Shown: positions 1 through 7,711 of the stretch, piece after piece
Position numbering within the stretch: the stretch's first letter is position 1
Layout of the letters: each line of letters begins with the position of its first letter
Source: Sphingomonas sp. Ant H11
GTDB lineage: Bacteria; Pseudomonadota; Alphaproteobacteria; Sphingomonadales; Sphingomonadaceae
Length of the DNA: 64,000 bases
NCBI RefSeq assembly: GCF_000797515.1
Contig: NZ_JSBN01000031.1
Span: forward strand, 62,001-126,000
Direction: 5' to 3'
Program-made: the position numbers and the translations under genes
The notes under the pieces: model-generated
The model's input: the letters and a program-made list of their open reading frames with translations, nothing else
The model's database searches: none
Told to the model about the DNA's origin: nothing

Positions 1-65
1 GCCCCGGCGCGCCGGTCCGGCTGATCGTTCACCGTGATCTCATTCTCGCGCGCTGGAAGGAATAG
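1..65 (+). CDS. trbI: TrbI/VirB10-type conjugation protein, 3' end only
   Basis: Only the last 20 codons lie in the window; the reading frame starts at base 3 and stops with TAG at 63-65. The tail reads as a PVRLIVHRDLIL-type ending. It closely resembles the PVRVIVTRDLVL ending of the second trbI copy at 63168-64000, which supports the assignment. TrbI is the periplasm-spanning core component of the P-type type IV secretion channel used for conjugation. Here it closes the trb operon of the left-hand mobile element and is followed after 9 bases by a DUF2274 gene, the usual neighbour order. Confidence rests on the short match plus the conserved context. Confidence 0.72.
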   Translation, partial: PGAPVRLIVHRDLILARWKE

Positions 66-74
66 GAGCCCGAT

Positions 75-305
75 ATGACCGATCTCAAGCTCGCCCGCCT
101 GCCGGACAGGACGCCGATCAAGTTGACCATCAGTATCGCGCCGGACCTTCAACGAGCCCTGGCGGACTACGCTACGATCTATCAACAAGCCTATGGTGAA
201 GAGCAGGCGATTGCTGATCTGGTCCCGCACATGCTGGCAGCCTTCCTCGCGAGTGACCGCGGCTTTGCAAAGGCGCGTGAAGGGCTGGCGGAGCGGCGCA
301 AATGA
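75..305 (+). CDS. DUF2274 domain protein of the trb locus
   Basis: A 76-residue protein of the DUF2274 family, whose members sit directly behind trbI in conjugative elements of sphingomonads and relatives. The N-terminal beta-type segment and the ASDRGFAKARE motif near the C-terminus are shared with the second copy in this window (62927-63166, ATDRGFAKARK). The function is unknown; the size and fold hint recall ribbon-helix-helix-type small proteins, but that is inference. The ATG at 75 follows a GGAAGGAATAGGAG stretch that can serve as ribosome binding site. Its stop overlaps the next start by four bases (ATGA), so the two are probably translationally coupled. Confidence 0.82.
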   Translation: MTDLKLARLPDRTPIKLTISIAPDLQRALADYATIYQQAYGEEQAIADLVPHMLAAFLASDRGFAKAREGLAERRK

Positions 306-517
306 CGGCCGAACCTGACGCAACGCAGCCGGAGAGGTTGCTCAGGCTGGCGGAAGTTCGCCACCGTGTAGGTCTGGGCAAGACCATGATCTACGCCATG
401 ATAGGCGATGGGCGCTTTCCGAAACCATACAAGATCACCGCCGCCGCTGCACGATGGAGCGAGCGCGAGGTCGAAGCGTGGATCGAGGGCGTCGTTCGCG
501 ATTCTCGGACAAAATGA
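302..517 (+). CDS. AlpA-like DNA-binding protein, possible excisionase
   Basis: A 71-residue protein of the AlpA / helix-turn-helix_17 type. Residues about 15-60 contain LLRLAEVRHRVGLGKTMIYA and FPKPYKI...WSEREVEAWI, the standard pattern of AlpA regulators: winged-helix recognition of a short site, ending in the W-x-E-x-E-x-W motif. In mobile elements such proteins act as integrase regulators or recombination directionality factors. It overlaps the DUF2274 stop codon by four bases and ends seven bases before the convergent integrase gene, so placement also suggests a role in excision control. Whether it acts as excisionase or transcription factor cannot be read from the sequence. Confidence 0.78.
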   Translation: MTAEPDATQPERLLRLAEVRHRVGLGKTMIYAMIGDGRFPKPYKITAAAARWSEREVEAWIEGVVRDSRTK

Positions 518-523
518 TCGCCG

Positions 524-1831
524 TCAGGCGGCCTCCAGCATGGCGCCATCAGCGTCTGAAAGCCCGGCATTACTGCGCTTCGCACGAGCATTTCGTTTCT
601 GGATGGGCATCAGATAATCCTGCCACTCCTGCATGAGTGAGCGTCGTTTGAGGAATGCGTCGCCACGGCGATAGGCCCGGGTCGTCTCGTCGCCGATCTG
701 GTGGGCCAGCGCCTGCTCCACGAGCGACTCCGGATGATCGGTCATGTCACCCATGTAATCGCGGAAACAGCTTCGCATGCCATGGACGGTGAAATGCCCA
801 AGCTTCATTCTGCGCAGCACCATCGTCATCGCCATCTGCGACAATGGCCTCCCCGGCTTTTCGCCCGGAAAGACATAAGTACCCGGTGCCTGGCTTGACG
901 TTCGAGCCTGTGCCTTGATGAGTTCGACGGCGTGGCTGGGCAACGGCACGCGATGCTCTATCCCCATCTTCATCCGCTCGCCCGGCACCGTCCACACGGC
1001 CTGTTCAAGATCGACCTCCGACCACGTCATCTGCAGCGTTTCGTTGGTACGGGTTGCGCACAATATTGTCAGTTCGAGCGCCCGCGCAGCCGTTGCTGGG
1101 CGCTGCCGCAGTTTGCCGAAAAAATCAGGCAGATCATCAAACGGCATCGCCGCGTGATGCTTGACCTGGGATTTCTTGGGCGGGCGCGGCAGGAGATGTA
1201 TCAGATTTCCGCGCCACCGCGCAGGGTTCTCCCAAGGGCTGACGATGTGCTTGGACGCCTTTGCCGCGTCCAGGATGTTCTCGATCCGGCCTCGAAGGCG
1301 ACCGGCCGTTTCGGGAACCTTGCGCCAGATGGGACGAAGGACGGCAACCACGTCATCCGATGTGATCGTGTCGACCGGCTTGTTCAGTAGCGACTTGGCA
1401 TGCGTCTTGATCGTGTTGCGCCACTGCTGCCGATGCTTGGGATTTTTCCAGCCGTCCTCGTGGGCATCGATATACGTGTCGGCGAACTGGCCGAAGGTCG
1501 TGACGCTGGGAGTTTCGTCCGCGCTATCTTCAGTAGCCGCGGGAGCTTCCTGCTCAGCCTCTTTCGCGCGACGCTCTTCGATTGGATCAAGACCCTGCGC
1601 CAATAAGGCACGAGCCTCGGCAGCGAGTTCGCGTGCTGCCACAAGCGTTATATCGGAGGCGGCGCCCAGCCCCATCTCCCGGCGGCGTTTGGATCGCTCC
1701 CAGGCGAACACCCATTTCCGGGAGCCGTTGTTGTCAATGCGCAGCCAGAGCCCGCCACCGTCGCCGTGCCAGCCCGACGCCTTGATCGTCTCCACGCGAC
1801 GGGCGCTCAGCTTGTGCATTGCGCGAGACAT
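524..1831 (-). CDS. Tyrosine integrase, P4-type (DUF4102 N-terminus)
   Basis: A tyrosine recombinase of about 435 residues. The N-terminal arm-binding (DUF4102) domain shows the GGGLWLRI element, a core-binding domain occupies the middle, and a catalytic domain forms the C-terminal half. Visible catalytic residues are the first Arg in CATRTNETL, the HGMRS box (H-x-x-R), the LAHQ histidine and the nucleophile Tyr in TTRAYRRGD. I chose the ATG at 1831 because an AGGAGA site (1838-1843) lies just upstream; the open frame extends further to 2011 without one. The gene faces left into its element and begins 240 bases from the tRNA-Ser fragment that is its likely attachment site. It looks intact. 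Confidence 0.93.
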   Translation of the reverse strand: MSRAMHKLSARRVETIKASGWHGDGGGLWLRIDNNGSRKWVFAWERSKRRREMGLGAASDITLVAARELAAEARALLAQGLDPIEERRAKEAEQEAPAATEDSADETPSVTTFGQFADTYIDAHEDGWKNPKHRQQWRNTIKTHAKSLLNKPVDTITSDDVVAVLRPIWRKVPETAGRLRGRIENILDAAKASKHIVSPWENPARWRGNLIHLLPRPPKKSQVKHHAAMPFDDLPDFFGKLRQRPATAARALELTILCATRTNETLQMTWSEVDLEQAVWTVPGERMKMGIEHRVPLPSHAVELIKAQARTSSQAPGTYVFPGEKPGRPLSQMAMTMVLRRMKLGHFTVHGMRSCFRDYMGDMTDHPESLVEQALAHQIGDETTRAYRRGDAFLKRRSLMQEWQDYLMPIQKRNARAKRSNAGLSDADGAMLEAA

Positions 1832-1865
1832 TCGAATTCTCCTTCGTCCGTCCATCGGCTTCAGT

Positions 1866-1939
1866 CCGGGTCCATCCGGGTTTTGTTCGAATCCCGGGCC
1901 CTCCGCCGATTGGCTCAGTCCGGGTTTCCGTCCGGGTTT
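1866..1939. repeat. Four TCCGGGT repeats beside the integrase start
   Basis: TCCGGGT occurs at 1866, 1875, 1919 and 1931, in two close pairs, three of them extended to TCCGGGTTT. They lie between the integrase start and the tRNA-Ser att fragment. Clustered short direct repeats in this position are typical of arm-type binding sites for the N-terminal domain of tyrosine integrases. The repeats are seen directly; their role is inferred. Confidence 0.45.
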
Positions 1940-2071
1940 GAGTCGCGGATTGGCGCGATCCGCTCCGAACCGCTGCGACCCGAAAAATCCGATTGGACTT
2001 AGGAAAGCCATTGTTTTACAATGACTTTAGAGCACAAAAACGGCGGATTTGCTAGGCCGCGCAAAGGGGAG

Positions 2072-2094
2072 TTCGAATCCCTCCCGCTCCGCCA
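2072..2094 (+). other. tRNA-Ser 3' fragment acting as attachment (att) site
   Basis: This 23-base segment is the end of a serine tRNA: the T-loop TTCGAAT, the 3' side of the T-stem CCCTC, the acceptor strand CCGCTCC, the discriminator G and an encoded CCA. No 5' half is present: the five bases before the loop do not pair with CCCTC and no acceptor partner GGAGCGG lies upstream. Such a clean 3' fragment next to an integrase gene is the direct repeat left when an element integrates into a tRNA 3' end. The full tRNA should lie at the other end of the element, left of the window. Confidence 0.75.
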
Positions 2095-2276
2095 TTTGCC
2101 TGTTCCCAGCGGTCCGCATCGGACCACTGAAATCGACTTTTCTCTCCTGAAATCCAATACTGAGCAGACCGGTCCGACCTCGGCCGTTCGTAGCCGTTCG
2201 CGCCCATCCGGCGAATCGGAGGGGCAAAAACGAGGTACGCGCGGTCAAAAAACGTGGTGTTTTTGGAGACCGAACC

Positions 2277-2640
2277 ATGCTTACCGATGCGAAGGTGCGC
2301 AACGCCAAGCCACGCCCCAAAACCTATAAACTCGCAGACACCAATCGCCTCTGCCTGATGGCCACCCCTAGCGGCGGAAAGCTGTGGCGCTGGAACTACG
2401 AATATGATGGCAAGAACAAGACGATGGCCTTTGTGCCTATCCCCGCGTCTCGCTGGCGGATGCTCGCGAAAAGCGCGATGAAGCCTGGTCCATGCTGTGC
2501 GAAGGACAGGATCCCAATGTCGCGAAGCGCCTGAAGATCGAGGCGAACCTCGAAGCCGGGCGACAGACGTTCGAGCGTGTGGCTCGCGAGTGGCACGAGA
2601 ACGCCAAGGCCCAATGGGCCACCCTACGCGCCACGATGGC
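2277..2640 (+). pseudogene. P4-type integrase remnant (N-terminal part, frameshifted)
   Basis: The protein begins MLTDAKVRNAKPRPKTYKLA and continues with GGKLWRWNYEYDGKNKTMAF, the DUF4102 arm-binding domain of P4-type integrases. A lost G near 2433 shifts the frame; the adjacent frame continues correctly with AYPRVSLADAREKRDEAW and then a stretch ending near EWHENAKAQW. Homology to the integrase stops there, at roughly residue 120 of a family of about 400, and relaxase sequence follows. The core-binding and catalytic domains are missing, so the gene cannot be functional. It lies immediately right of the tRNA-Ser att fragment, facing away from the intact integrase, so it belonged to a second element that used the same tRNA. 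Confidence 0.8.
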
Positions 2641-2967
2641 GGGACGGCAGCAATGGCTCGTCGAGCAGCAATTGGCAGACGTCGATGGCGATCGCGTGCG
2701 CCTGCGTGCCAACGCGATCATGATGCTTCAACGACGGGAGCTCCTGCGCACCGGCCGCGCGCCGGCGACATCATCGAAGGGCGATTGGCGCGCTGGGTGG
2801 ATCTCGCCAGCGGACGGTTCGCTCTCCTTGAGAAAGATCGGGAATTCACGCTCGTTCGGTTGCGACCAGTACTCGAGAACCAGCTTGGCAAGACCGTGCA
2901 CGGGATTGCGCGCGGCGACGGTGTCACCTGGCAATTCGGGTGCAGCCGTGGGCCGGAAATTTCATGA
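2641..2967 (+). pseudogene. Relaxase (VirD2/DUF3363 type) C-terminal remnant
   Basis: Directly after the integrase remnant the frame reads GRQQWLVEQQLADVDGDRVR and then LQRRELLRT. In a neighbouring frame it continues with EGRLARWVDLASGRFALLEK and a tail with RPVLENQLGKTVHGIARGDG before a stop at 2967. I recognise this as the C-terminal DUF3363 region of ICE-type relaxases, which nick the origin of transfer. The catalytic N-terminal domain is absent and a frame break lies near 2755. The fusion of the start of one element gene to the end of another marks the scar of a large internal deletion that removed almost the whole element. Confidence 0.62.
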
Positions 2968-3090
2968 GCCTTGCTCCCTCAGCACGACGTCGTGCGCTCG
3001 GGAGCGGGCCCCATCCTTGCGGTCGGGCAAGGCCCGTTACATCGTGCTCACGGTCGAGTAATGTCCGCAGCAGCAGGCAGCGTCGGCTCA

Positions 3091-3549
3091 TCAATCGGCG
3101 GCCTGGTCCTCCTCCAGGGGATCGGCAATCCTGAGCATGATCTCGGCGGCAGCGCGCAGGCTTGCGCGCTCCGTCTCGTTTAGCCGCTCGGCCATCACGC
3201 TACCCAGCCATTCGCGGCGCTGGGTCATCGCCGAACGCAGCGCGTTGCGTCCCCGGGAGGTCAGCGTGATGACATGGCGTCTCCGGTCCTCGGGATCGAT
3301 CCCCCGCTCGATCAGTATCCCGGCCTCCATTCGCACAAGCAGGCGACTGAGCGATTGCGGTTGCAGCCCCTCAGCTCGGGCGAGCGCCACTGCACTCAGC
3401 GGGCCCTTGCGATAAAGCGTCGCAATCAGCGCGAGCGCACCGCCCGTCAGTTCGCCTGCCCGCGCTGACCGGCGCATGGCCCTCGCAAGGCGCAGCACCG
3501 CCCGCACAATCCGCGCCTCGTCACTTTCCCGATCGTTCGCGCTCGACAT
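3091..3549 (-). CDS. MarR-family transcriptional regulator
   Basis: A protein of about 152 residues with the MarR winged-helix fold. The recognition region reads LSAVALARAEGLQPQSLSRL, followed by the wing DPEDRRRHVITLTSRG with the conserved D-R-R. MarR proteins are usually repressors released by small phenolic or other toxic ligands. An ATG at 3561 is possible, but I prefer the one at 3549 because the upstream one lies inside the 19-base palindrome at 3552-3570. The gene is divergent from a FUSC-family transporter, with the palindrome next to its own start, so it probably regulates itself and the transporter. The ligand is unknown. Confidence 0.88.
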   Translation of the reverse strand: MSSANDRESDEARIVRAVLRLARAMRRSARAGELTGGALALIATLYRKGPLSAVALARAEGLQPQSLSRLLVRMEAGILIERGIDPEDRRRHVITLTSRGRNALRSAMTQRREWLGSVMAERLNETERASLRAAAEIMLRIADPLEEDQAAD

Positions 3550-3551
3550 AA

Positions 3552-3570
3552 TAATACGCATAGCGTATTA
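3552..3570. promoter_or_regulatory. Perfect palindrome, likely MarR operator
   Basis: TAATACGC-ATA-GCGTATTA is a perfect 8-bp inverted repeat with a 3-bp spacer. It sits three bases upstream of the preferred marR start, in the gap between marR and the divergent FUSC gene. Size and symmetry fit a MarR dimer site; no other regulator in the neighbourhood is an obvious candidate. Confidence 0.68.
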
Positions 3571-3777
3571 ATAGTTGGTCCACAACAAGGAGCGTGTGCG
3601 TGCCGGTTGCTCGTCCGCGTCGGCTGGCCAAGCGGCCTGGTTACCCCCGCGACGATGGAAGCCGATCGATTACGGACGCACCGGAAATCGACTGACGGGT
3701 TGGGACGCTCGCGTGCTGGGCAGCGCCGCCCGCACTCTTCCGGGCATGGGCATGGACGGTGCAGCAGGAACCAGATC

Positions 3778-4899
3778 GTGAAATCCCTTCACCTCCCCTC
3801 CCGGCTTTGGCGCGATGTCGTGGCGATCGATCCGGGGGAACCCGTGAGCCTACGCATGCTCGCGATCGCGGCGCTCGGCATGGGCGTCCCCGTCGTTGCC
3901 GGCCTTATGCTTGGACAGGCGGAGGCAGGCTTCACGATCGGTCTCGGTGCCATCCTGCTTGCTGGCGCACCGACCGGGGCCAGCGGCAGCGCGGCAACGC
4001 AGCCCCCTCCCCTCAGCCAGTCAATTGCGCCTGCGCTGATCGCCGTTGCTGTGGCGACCGGGGTCTCCGCACTGCCGCAACCCGACCTGGCGTTGATCTC
4101 ACTCACCGCGGTGGCGGCCCTTCTGTCGGGCTACAGTCGACCAATCGCAGGGGGTGCCATCCGTTTCATCATCTATTTCGTGCTCAGCGTCGGCTTTCTC
4201 GACGGTGCCCCAGCGCATCGTGGCGCTGCAGCGCTGATATTTGGATTGGGTGCGTTGTGGAACATCGCCCTGCGCGGCATCTTGGCCGGCGGCCGCAGGA
4301 GCCAAAAAGGCGTTGCACACAAGACGCGGCAAACGCCCACCCACGCGCAACGTCGCGCCTATTTTCGCCGCACGCTATACAGGCTCGAGGGATGGCAATT
4401 CCCGCTTCGGCTTGCCCTCGGTCTCGGCATCGCCAGCGTTCTGCGCCATCTCTGGCCGACGCATCATTTCTACTGGATCCTGCTCACGGTCGCGCTGCTG
4501 ACGCAGCGCCCTATCGAACATGTACCGGTGAAGACCGTGCAGCGATTGGCGGGCACCCTCGGCGGCGTTGCCCTGACGGGTGCGATCCTGTGCTACGTGT
4601 CGTCGCCAGTGGCCCTCGGCATCGTCGCGTGCCTGCTTGCCACGGTCGTGCCCTTGGCACGCGCGCGAAATTATCTCCTCTACGCAGTCGTCAGCACCCC
4701 GCTGATCCTGCTGGTGCTCGACATCGGCAAGCCGATCGCGTCTGCACTGCTAACCGACCGACTGATCGCAACCCTGGCAGGAGGTCTAACGGTGATGACA
4801 CTCAACGTGCTCTTCGATCGTTTGCTTGCCGCCAGCGCCGGGGACGGGTCAGACCGCCAGCTTGGCCATCAAGTTACGGTGCAATCCAAAGATCGATAG
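3778..4899 (+). CDS. FUSC-family inner-membrane protein (putative efflux)
   Basis: A protein of about 373 residues with two clusters of hydrophobic segments separated by a hydrophilic stretch near residue 180-210 (GGRRSQKGVAHKTRQTPTHA). This is the doubled membrane-module layout of fusaric acid resistance (FUSC) family proteins, which take part in export of aromatic acids and other toxic compounds. The start is taken as GTG at 3778 because AGGAA lies seven bases upstream and the protein then opens with a short basic stretch before the first helix. Divergent from marR, hence probably controlled by it. No partner membrane fusion protein is adjacent, so the export route is unproven. Confidence 0.72.
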   Translation: MKSLHLPSRLWRDVVAIDPGEPVSLRMLAIAALGMGVPVVAGLMLGQAEAGFTIGLGAILLAGAPTGASGSAATQPPPLSQSIAPALIAVAVATGVSALPQPDLALISLTAVAALLSGYSRPIAGGAIRFIIYFVLSVGFLDGAPAHRGAAALIFGLGALWNIALRGILAGGRRSQKGVAHKTRQTPTHAQRRAYFRRTLYRLEGWQFPLRLALGLGIASVLRHLWPTHHFYWILLTVALLTQRPIEHVPVKTVQRLAGTLGGVALTGAILCYVSSPVALGIVACLLATVVPLARARNYLLYAVVSTPLILLVLDIGKPIASALLTDRLIATLAGGLTVMTLNVLFDRLLAASAGDGSDRQLGHQVTVQSKDR

Positions 4900-5310
4900 G
4901 AATGCGCCGCACTGAATCCTCTATTCGTCTCAAGGACTTCTGGGCAATGCTTTGAGACCCATCCCCGGTCACTCGCGACCCGTTTTCGGCTCCTCAACAT
5001 CGGACGTGGGTTCGTGTTCAGATGACGCGTCGGATTGGCCGAAGTAAGACCCGCTGCGCCGAAAGCGGACTCCGGCGCGACCGAGCGGAGATCATGTAGT
5101 GAGTTCATAATCCCGCCGACGGGCCTGATCACAGATTCCGGCTGCCAGCTACGGTGCGTCCGGTGCCCCGCCGACTACCGCAGCTAAGATTGCTGCTGAC
5201 TATGCGCGCCGGCATATTCGCACCGCCCACGAAAACCGCGTGAAAGACCTCCCGATCGCCGGGATTGAACGGTTCGAGCAACGGCATCGGTCGCCGTTCC
5301 GCCCTGTACG
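4900..5310. other. Non-coding stretch, no gene recognised
   Basis: No open frame here has family features or a plausible start. The last 130 bases could be the decayed 5' part of the pirin gene that follows, because the frame into [20 protein letters not shown] is open, but I cannot anchor it to the family. Confidence 0.4.
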
Positions 5311-5635
5311 ATGCTCGAGGTGCGGGTCGAAAGCGATGGTGCATTTCGGCACGGGTTTGCGGCGACCGACAACACCTTTGTCTACGTCATCGAAGGCGGT
5401 CGAGATCGGGCCCGCCGGTAATCTTTTGAGCGCTGGCCCGCTTGGCTGGTTAACGCGATCGGAGGAGCCCGGAACGTCGGACCTTACCATAAGGGCGCGG
5501 GGCACTGTCGCCCGATTTCTGCTTTTCGCCGGCCAGCCTTTGCGTGAGCCGATCGCCTTTGGCGGCCCTTTCGTCATGAACACGCAGGCGGAAATCCAGC
5601 AAGCCTTCGTCGATTACCGGGCCGGCCGCTTCTAA
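5311..5635 (+). pseudogene. Pirin-family gene remnant (C-terminal part)
   Basis: The first piece reads [15 protein letters not shown] and reaches TFVYVIEGG, typical of the second cupin domain of pirins. A frame change within about 5394-5400 is needed to continue into [17 protein letters not shown] and the tail [20 protein letters not shown], ending with [10 protein letters not shown], the characteristic pirin C-terminus. The N-terminal metal-binding cupin, with its conserved histidines, is not recognisable upstream. Pirins are nuclear-type or quercetinase-like cupins with redox roles. Because a whole domain is missing, I regard this as a true pseudogene, in contrast to the single-base breaks elsewhere in the window. 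Confidence 0.65.
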
Positions 5636-6064
5636 ACGTTCAAATCGATTTGGCGGATGCGTGGCGGCTGTGGTGACCGCCTTTTGGACGCGCTCGGCGG
5701 CAAGGTGGTCCTGGGCCCAGCCGACCCCGCCGCCCCCAAAGGAGTGCCGACGCTCCCGGGCTGTCCTATGTCGCGGTATATGGCGCTTTTCAGCGGCCTA
5801 TGGACGCCGGAACTGTTGGGTCGTTCCGGAGCTGGTTCGTGATGGCCTCTGCCCTCGATCCTTTTGAGTGTCGAAAGCAGGTCGTGGGTCGACTGTCAGC
5901 GCCCTCTGGGGCCTCCAATCCTTCCAAAATCACGAGGCCCTCACATCGGCCCCCGAATCGGTCGGATTAGGGCGAACGGATACGGAACGCCGCAAACCGC
6001 CTCTGATTGATTTACCAGAATTTTCAGGATTTTGCGAGGATTTAGAGCCGTCTCGGGCCTATAA
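5636..6064. other. Non-coding stretch before tRNA-Thr
   Basis: I see no supported gene. Short frames such as the one at 5657 have no recognisable motif. The last 100 bases are less GC-rich than the flanking genes and lie downstream of the tRNA, which reads leftwards. Confidence 0.4.
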
Positions 6065-6140
6065 TGGTGCCGCTTACAGGACTCGAACCTGTGACCCCCG
6101 CATTACGAATGCGATGCTCTACCAACTGAGCTAAAGCGGC
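6065..6140 (-). tRNA. tRNA-Thr (anticodon CGT)
   Basis: A complete cloverleaf on the minus strand: acceptor GCCGCTT paired with AAGCGGC, discriminator A, encoded CCA (6065-6067), D-arm with AGCTCAGTTGGTAGAGC, and a T-loop TTCGAGT. The anticodon loop is TTCGTAA, giving anticodon CGT (plus-strand 6105-6107), which reads the threonine codon ACG. Length is 76 bases including CCA. No element is inserted at its 3' end. Confidence 0.96.
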
Positions 6141-6344
6141 GTGGCGCTGATCCGTACGAACCAACGCGAGGGCGGGCGCTTATCAGGTCGTTTGCGGGCT
6201 GACAAGCGTTGCGATGCGAGGTGCATCGCGCGCTCTCCGAAAACGGATGCCCTTTACCCCACGTTTACCACGCACGGCGCACAAGGTGTGCCGGTGACGC
6301 TCGCCCATGTCGGGTCGGGTCGCGCCAGGTGAGGCGTTTGCGCA

Positions 6345-7628
6345 ATGGATAGTGTTCGCGGTTTCGAGGAAGATCGGCTCGGCACGGATGAGATCGACAG
6401 CGGTCGCGCCGACCAAGACGCCGATACCGGCGGCGTCGATACGCAGATAGACGTCGGCACCGACGAACGGCGGATGCACGTTCGCGCTTATAATTATTGG
6501 GTGTCGCTGCTTGGCGGGCGCGCTTATCCGTCGATCGAGGATCTCGATCCGGCCAACATCACCGATTTCGGCCCGCATAGCGTGCTGCTCGATTTCTCCG
6601 CCGGGATCGAAAATCCTGCCATCGCCTTTCTCGGCAAGGCGCTGCGCGAGGAATGCGCGCTCGACTCCTCCATCACCCACATCGCGCAAGTGCCGAGTCG
6701 CTCGCTCTTGTCGCGGCTGACCGACCATTATCTGCAAATCATCGCGAATCGCGCGCCGATCGGATTCGAGGCGGAGTTTGTCAGTACCCGCGGATTCAAC
6801 ACGATGTATCGCGGCATCCTGATGCCCTTTTCCTCCGACGAGGATTCAATCGATTTCATCTACGGCGTCATCAATTGGAAGGAGCTGGTCGACGCGGAGA
6901 CGCAAGCCAAGCTCCAGGCGGAAATCACGGCGGCGGTCGCGACCGCACCCAAATCTGCCGTGACCGCACCGGTGTGGGCCGATGGTCCCAGTGCCGGTTT
7001 CGACGACGATGCGCCAATGGACCGCGAAAGCCCGACGATCGCCGGAGCCACGCTGATCGACCAATTGATGCTCGCACAGCAGACCGCCGCTGCGCTCCGC
7101 GCCGCCGACACCCGCCACCGCGCCACACTGTACCGCGTGCTCGGACGCGCCCACGAATTTGCCGCAGCGGCGGACGCCGATCCGGTCGGATATGACGCGC
7201 TGCTGGCATCGGCAGGAATCGCCGTACAATTGCGCGCGCCGATGACACCGATCGTGAAACTGATCTTCGGGGCCGATTACGACAAAACCCGTCTGACCGA
7301 ATATGCGGCTGTCCTTGCCCACGCCCGCCGCATGGGCGTCGCAATAGGGGCCTTGGGTGACTTCCTCGATTCGTTCGAGGGAGGCATCAAGGGCGTGGTC
7401 AAGGCCGAGCGCGCCGCCCGAACCCCAAATCCGAAGGCGCGGGTCGATCGCGCGTCGGCGCTGGCCAATCGTCCGACCCTCGCCAGCGTCGCGATCGAAA
7501 GCAACGTGGCGCCGGGGGACTATGTCCTGCTGCTCGCGCGCGCCAGCGACGGGGGCATGCTCGATATCGTCGCTGAAATTGGCGACGACGCTACGCTGAC
7601 CGAGCGGGCGATGCGCCGGATGGTGTAA
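6345..7628 (+). CDS. PAS_5-type sensory protein, function unknown
   Basis: A soluble protein of about 427 residues. Residues about 48-170 (YNYWVSLLGGRAYPSIEDLD, then a stretch including AIAFLGKALREEC and YGVINWKEL) match the PAS_5 family found in sphingomonads and other alphaproteobacteria, usually read as a ligand or signal sensor. The rest is helical and Ala-rich with no kinase, cyclase or output domain. No signal peptide is evident. The ATG at 6345 is kept because the conserved TDERR...YNYW segment begins near residue 40, so a start at 6474 would cut it. It stands alone between tRNA-Thr and gdh. The role is unassigned. Confidence 0.72.
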   Translation: MDSVRGFEEDRLGTDEIDSGRADQDADTGGVDTQIDVGTDERRMHVRAYNYWVSLLGGRAYPSIEDLDPANITDFGPHSVLLDFSAGIENPAIAFLGKALREECALDSSITHIAQVPSRSLLSRLTDHYLQIIANRAPIGFEAEFVSTRGFNTMYRGILMPFSSDEDSIDFIYGVINWKELVDAETQAKLQAEITAAVATAPKSAVTAPVWADGPSAGFDDDAPMDRESPTIAGATLIDQLMLAQQTAAALRAADTRHRATLYRVLGRAHEFAAAADADPVGYDALLASAGIAVQLRAPMTPIVKLIFGADYDKTRLTEYAAVLAHARRMGVAIGALGDFLDSFEGGIKGVVKAERAARTPNPKARVDRASALANRPTLASVAIESNVAPGDYVLLLARASDGGMLDIVAEIGDDATLTERAMRRMV

Positions 7629-7711
7629 GCCGCCCCCTCCGCCCCGGCCGGGCAAATTTGTGCGCTGCCACAAGTCTTGAGGTCGTCACGCGACCGGCGC
7701 ATAGGGCGGCT

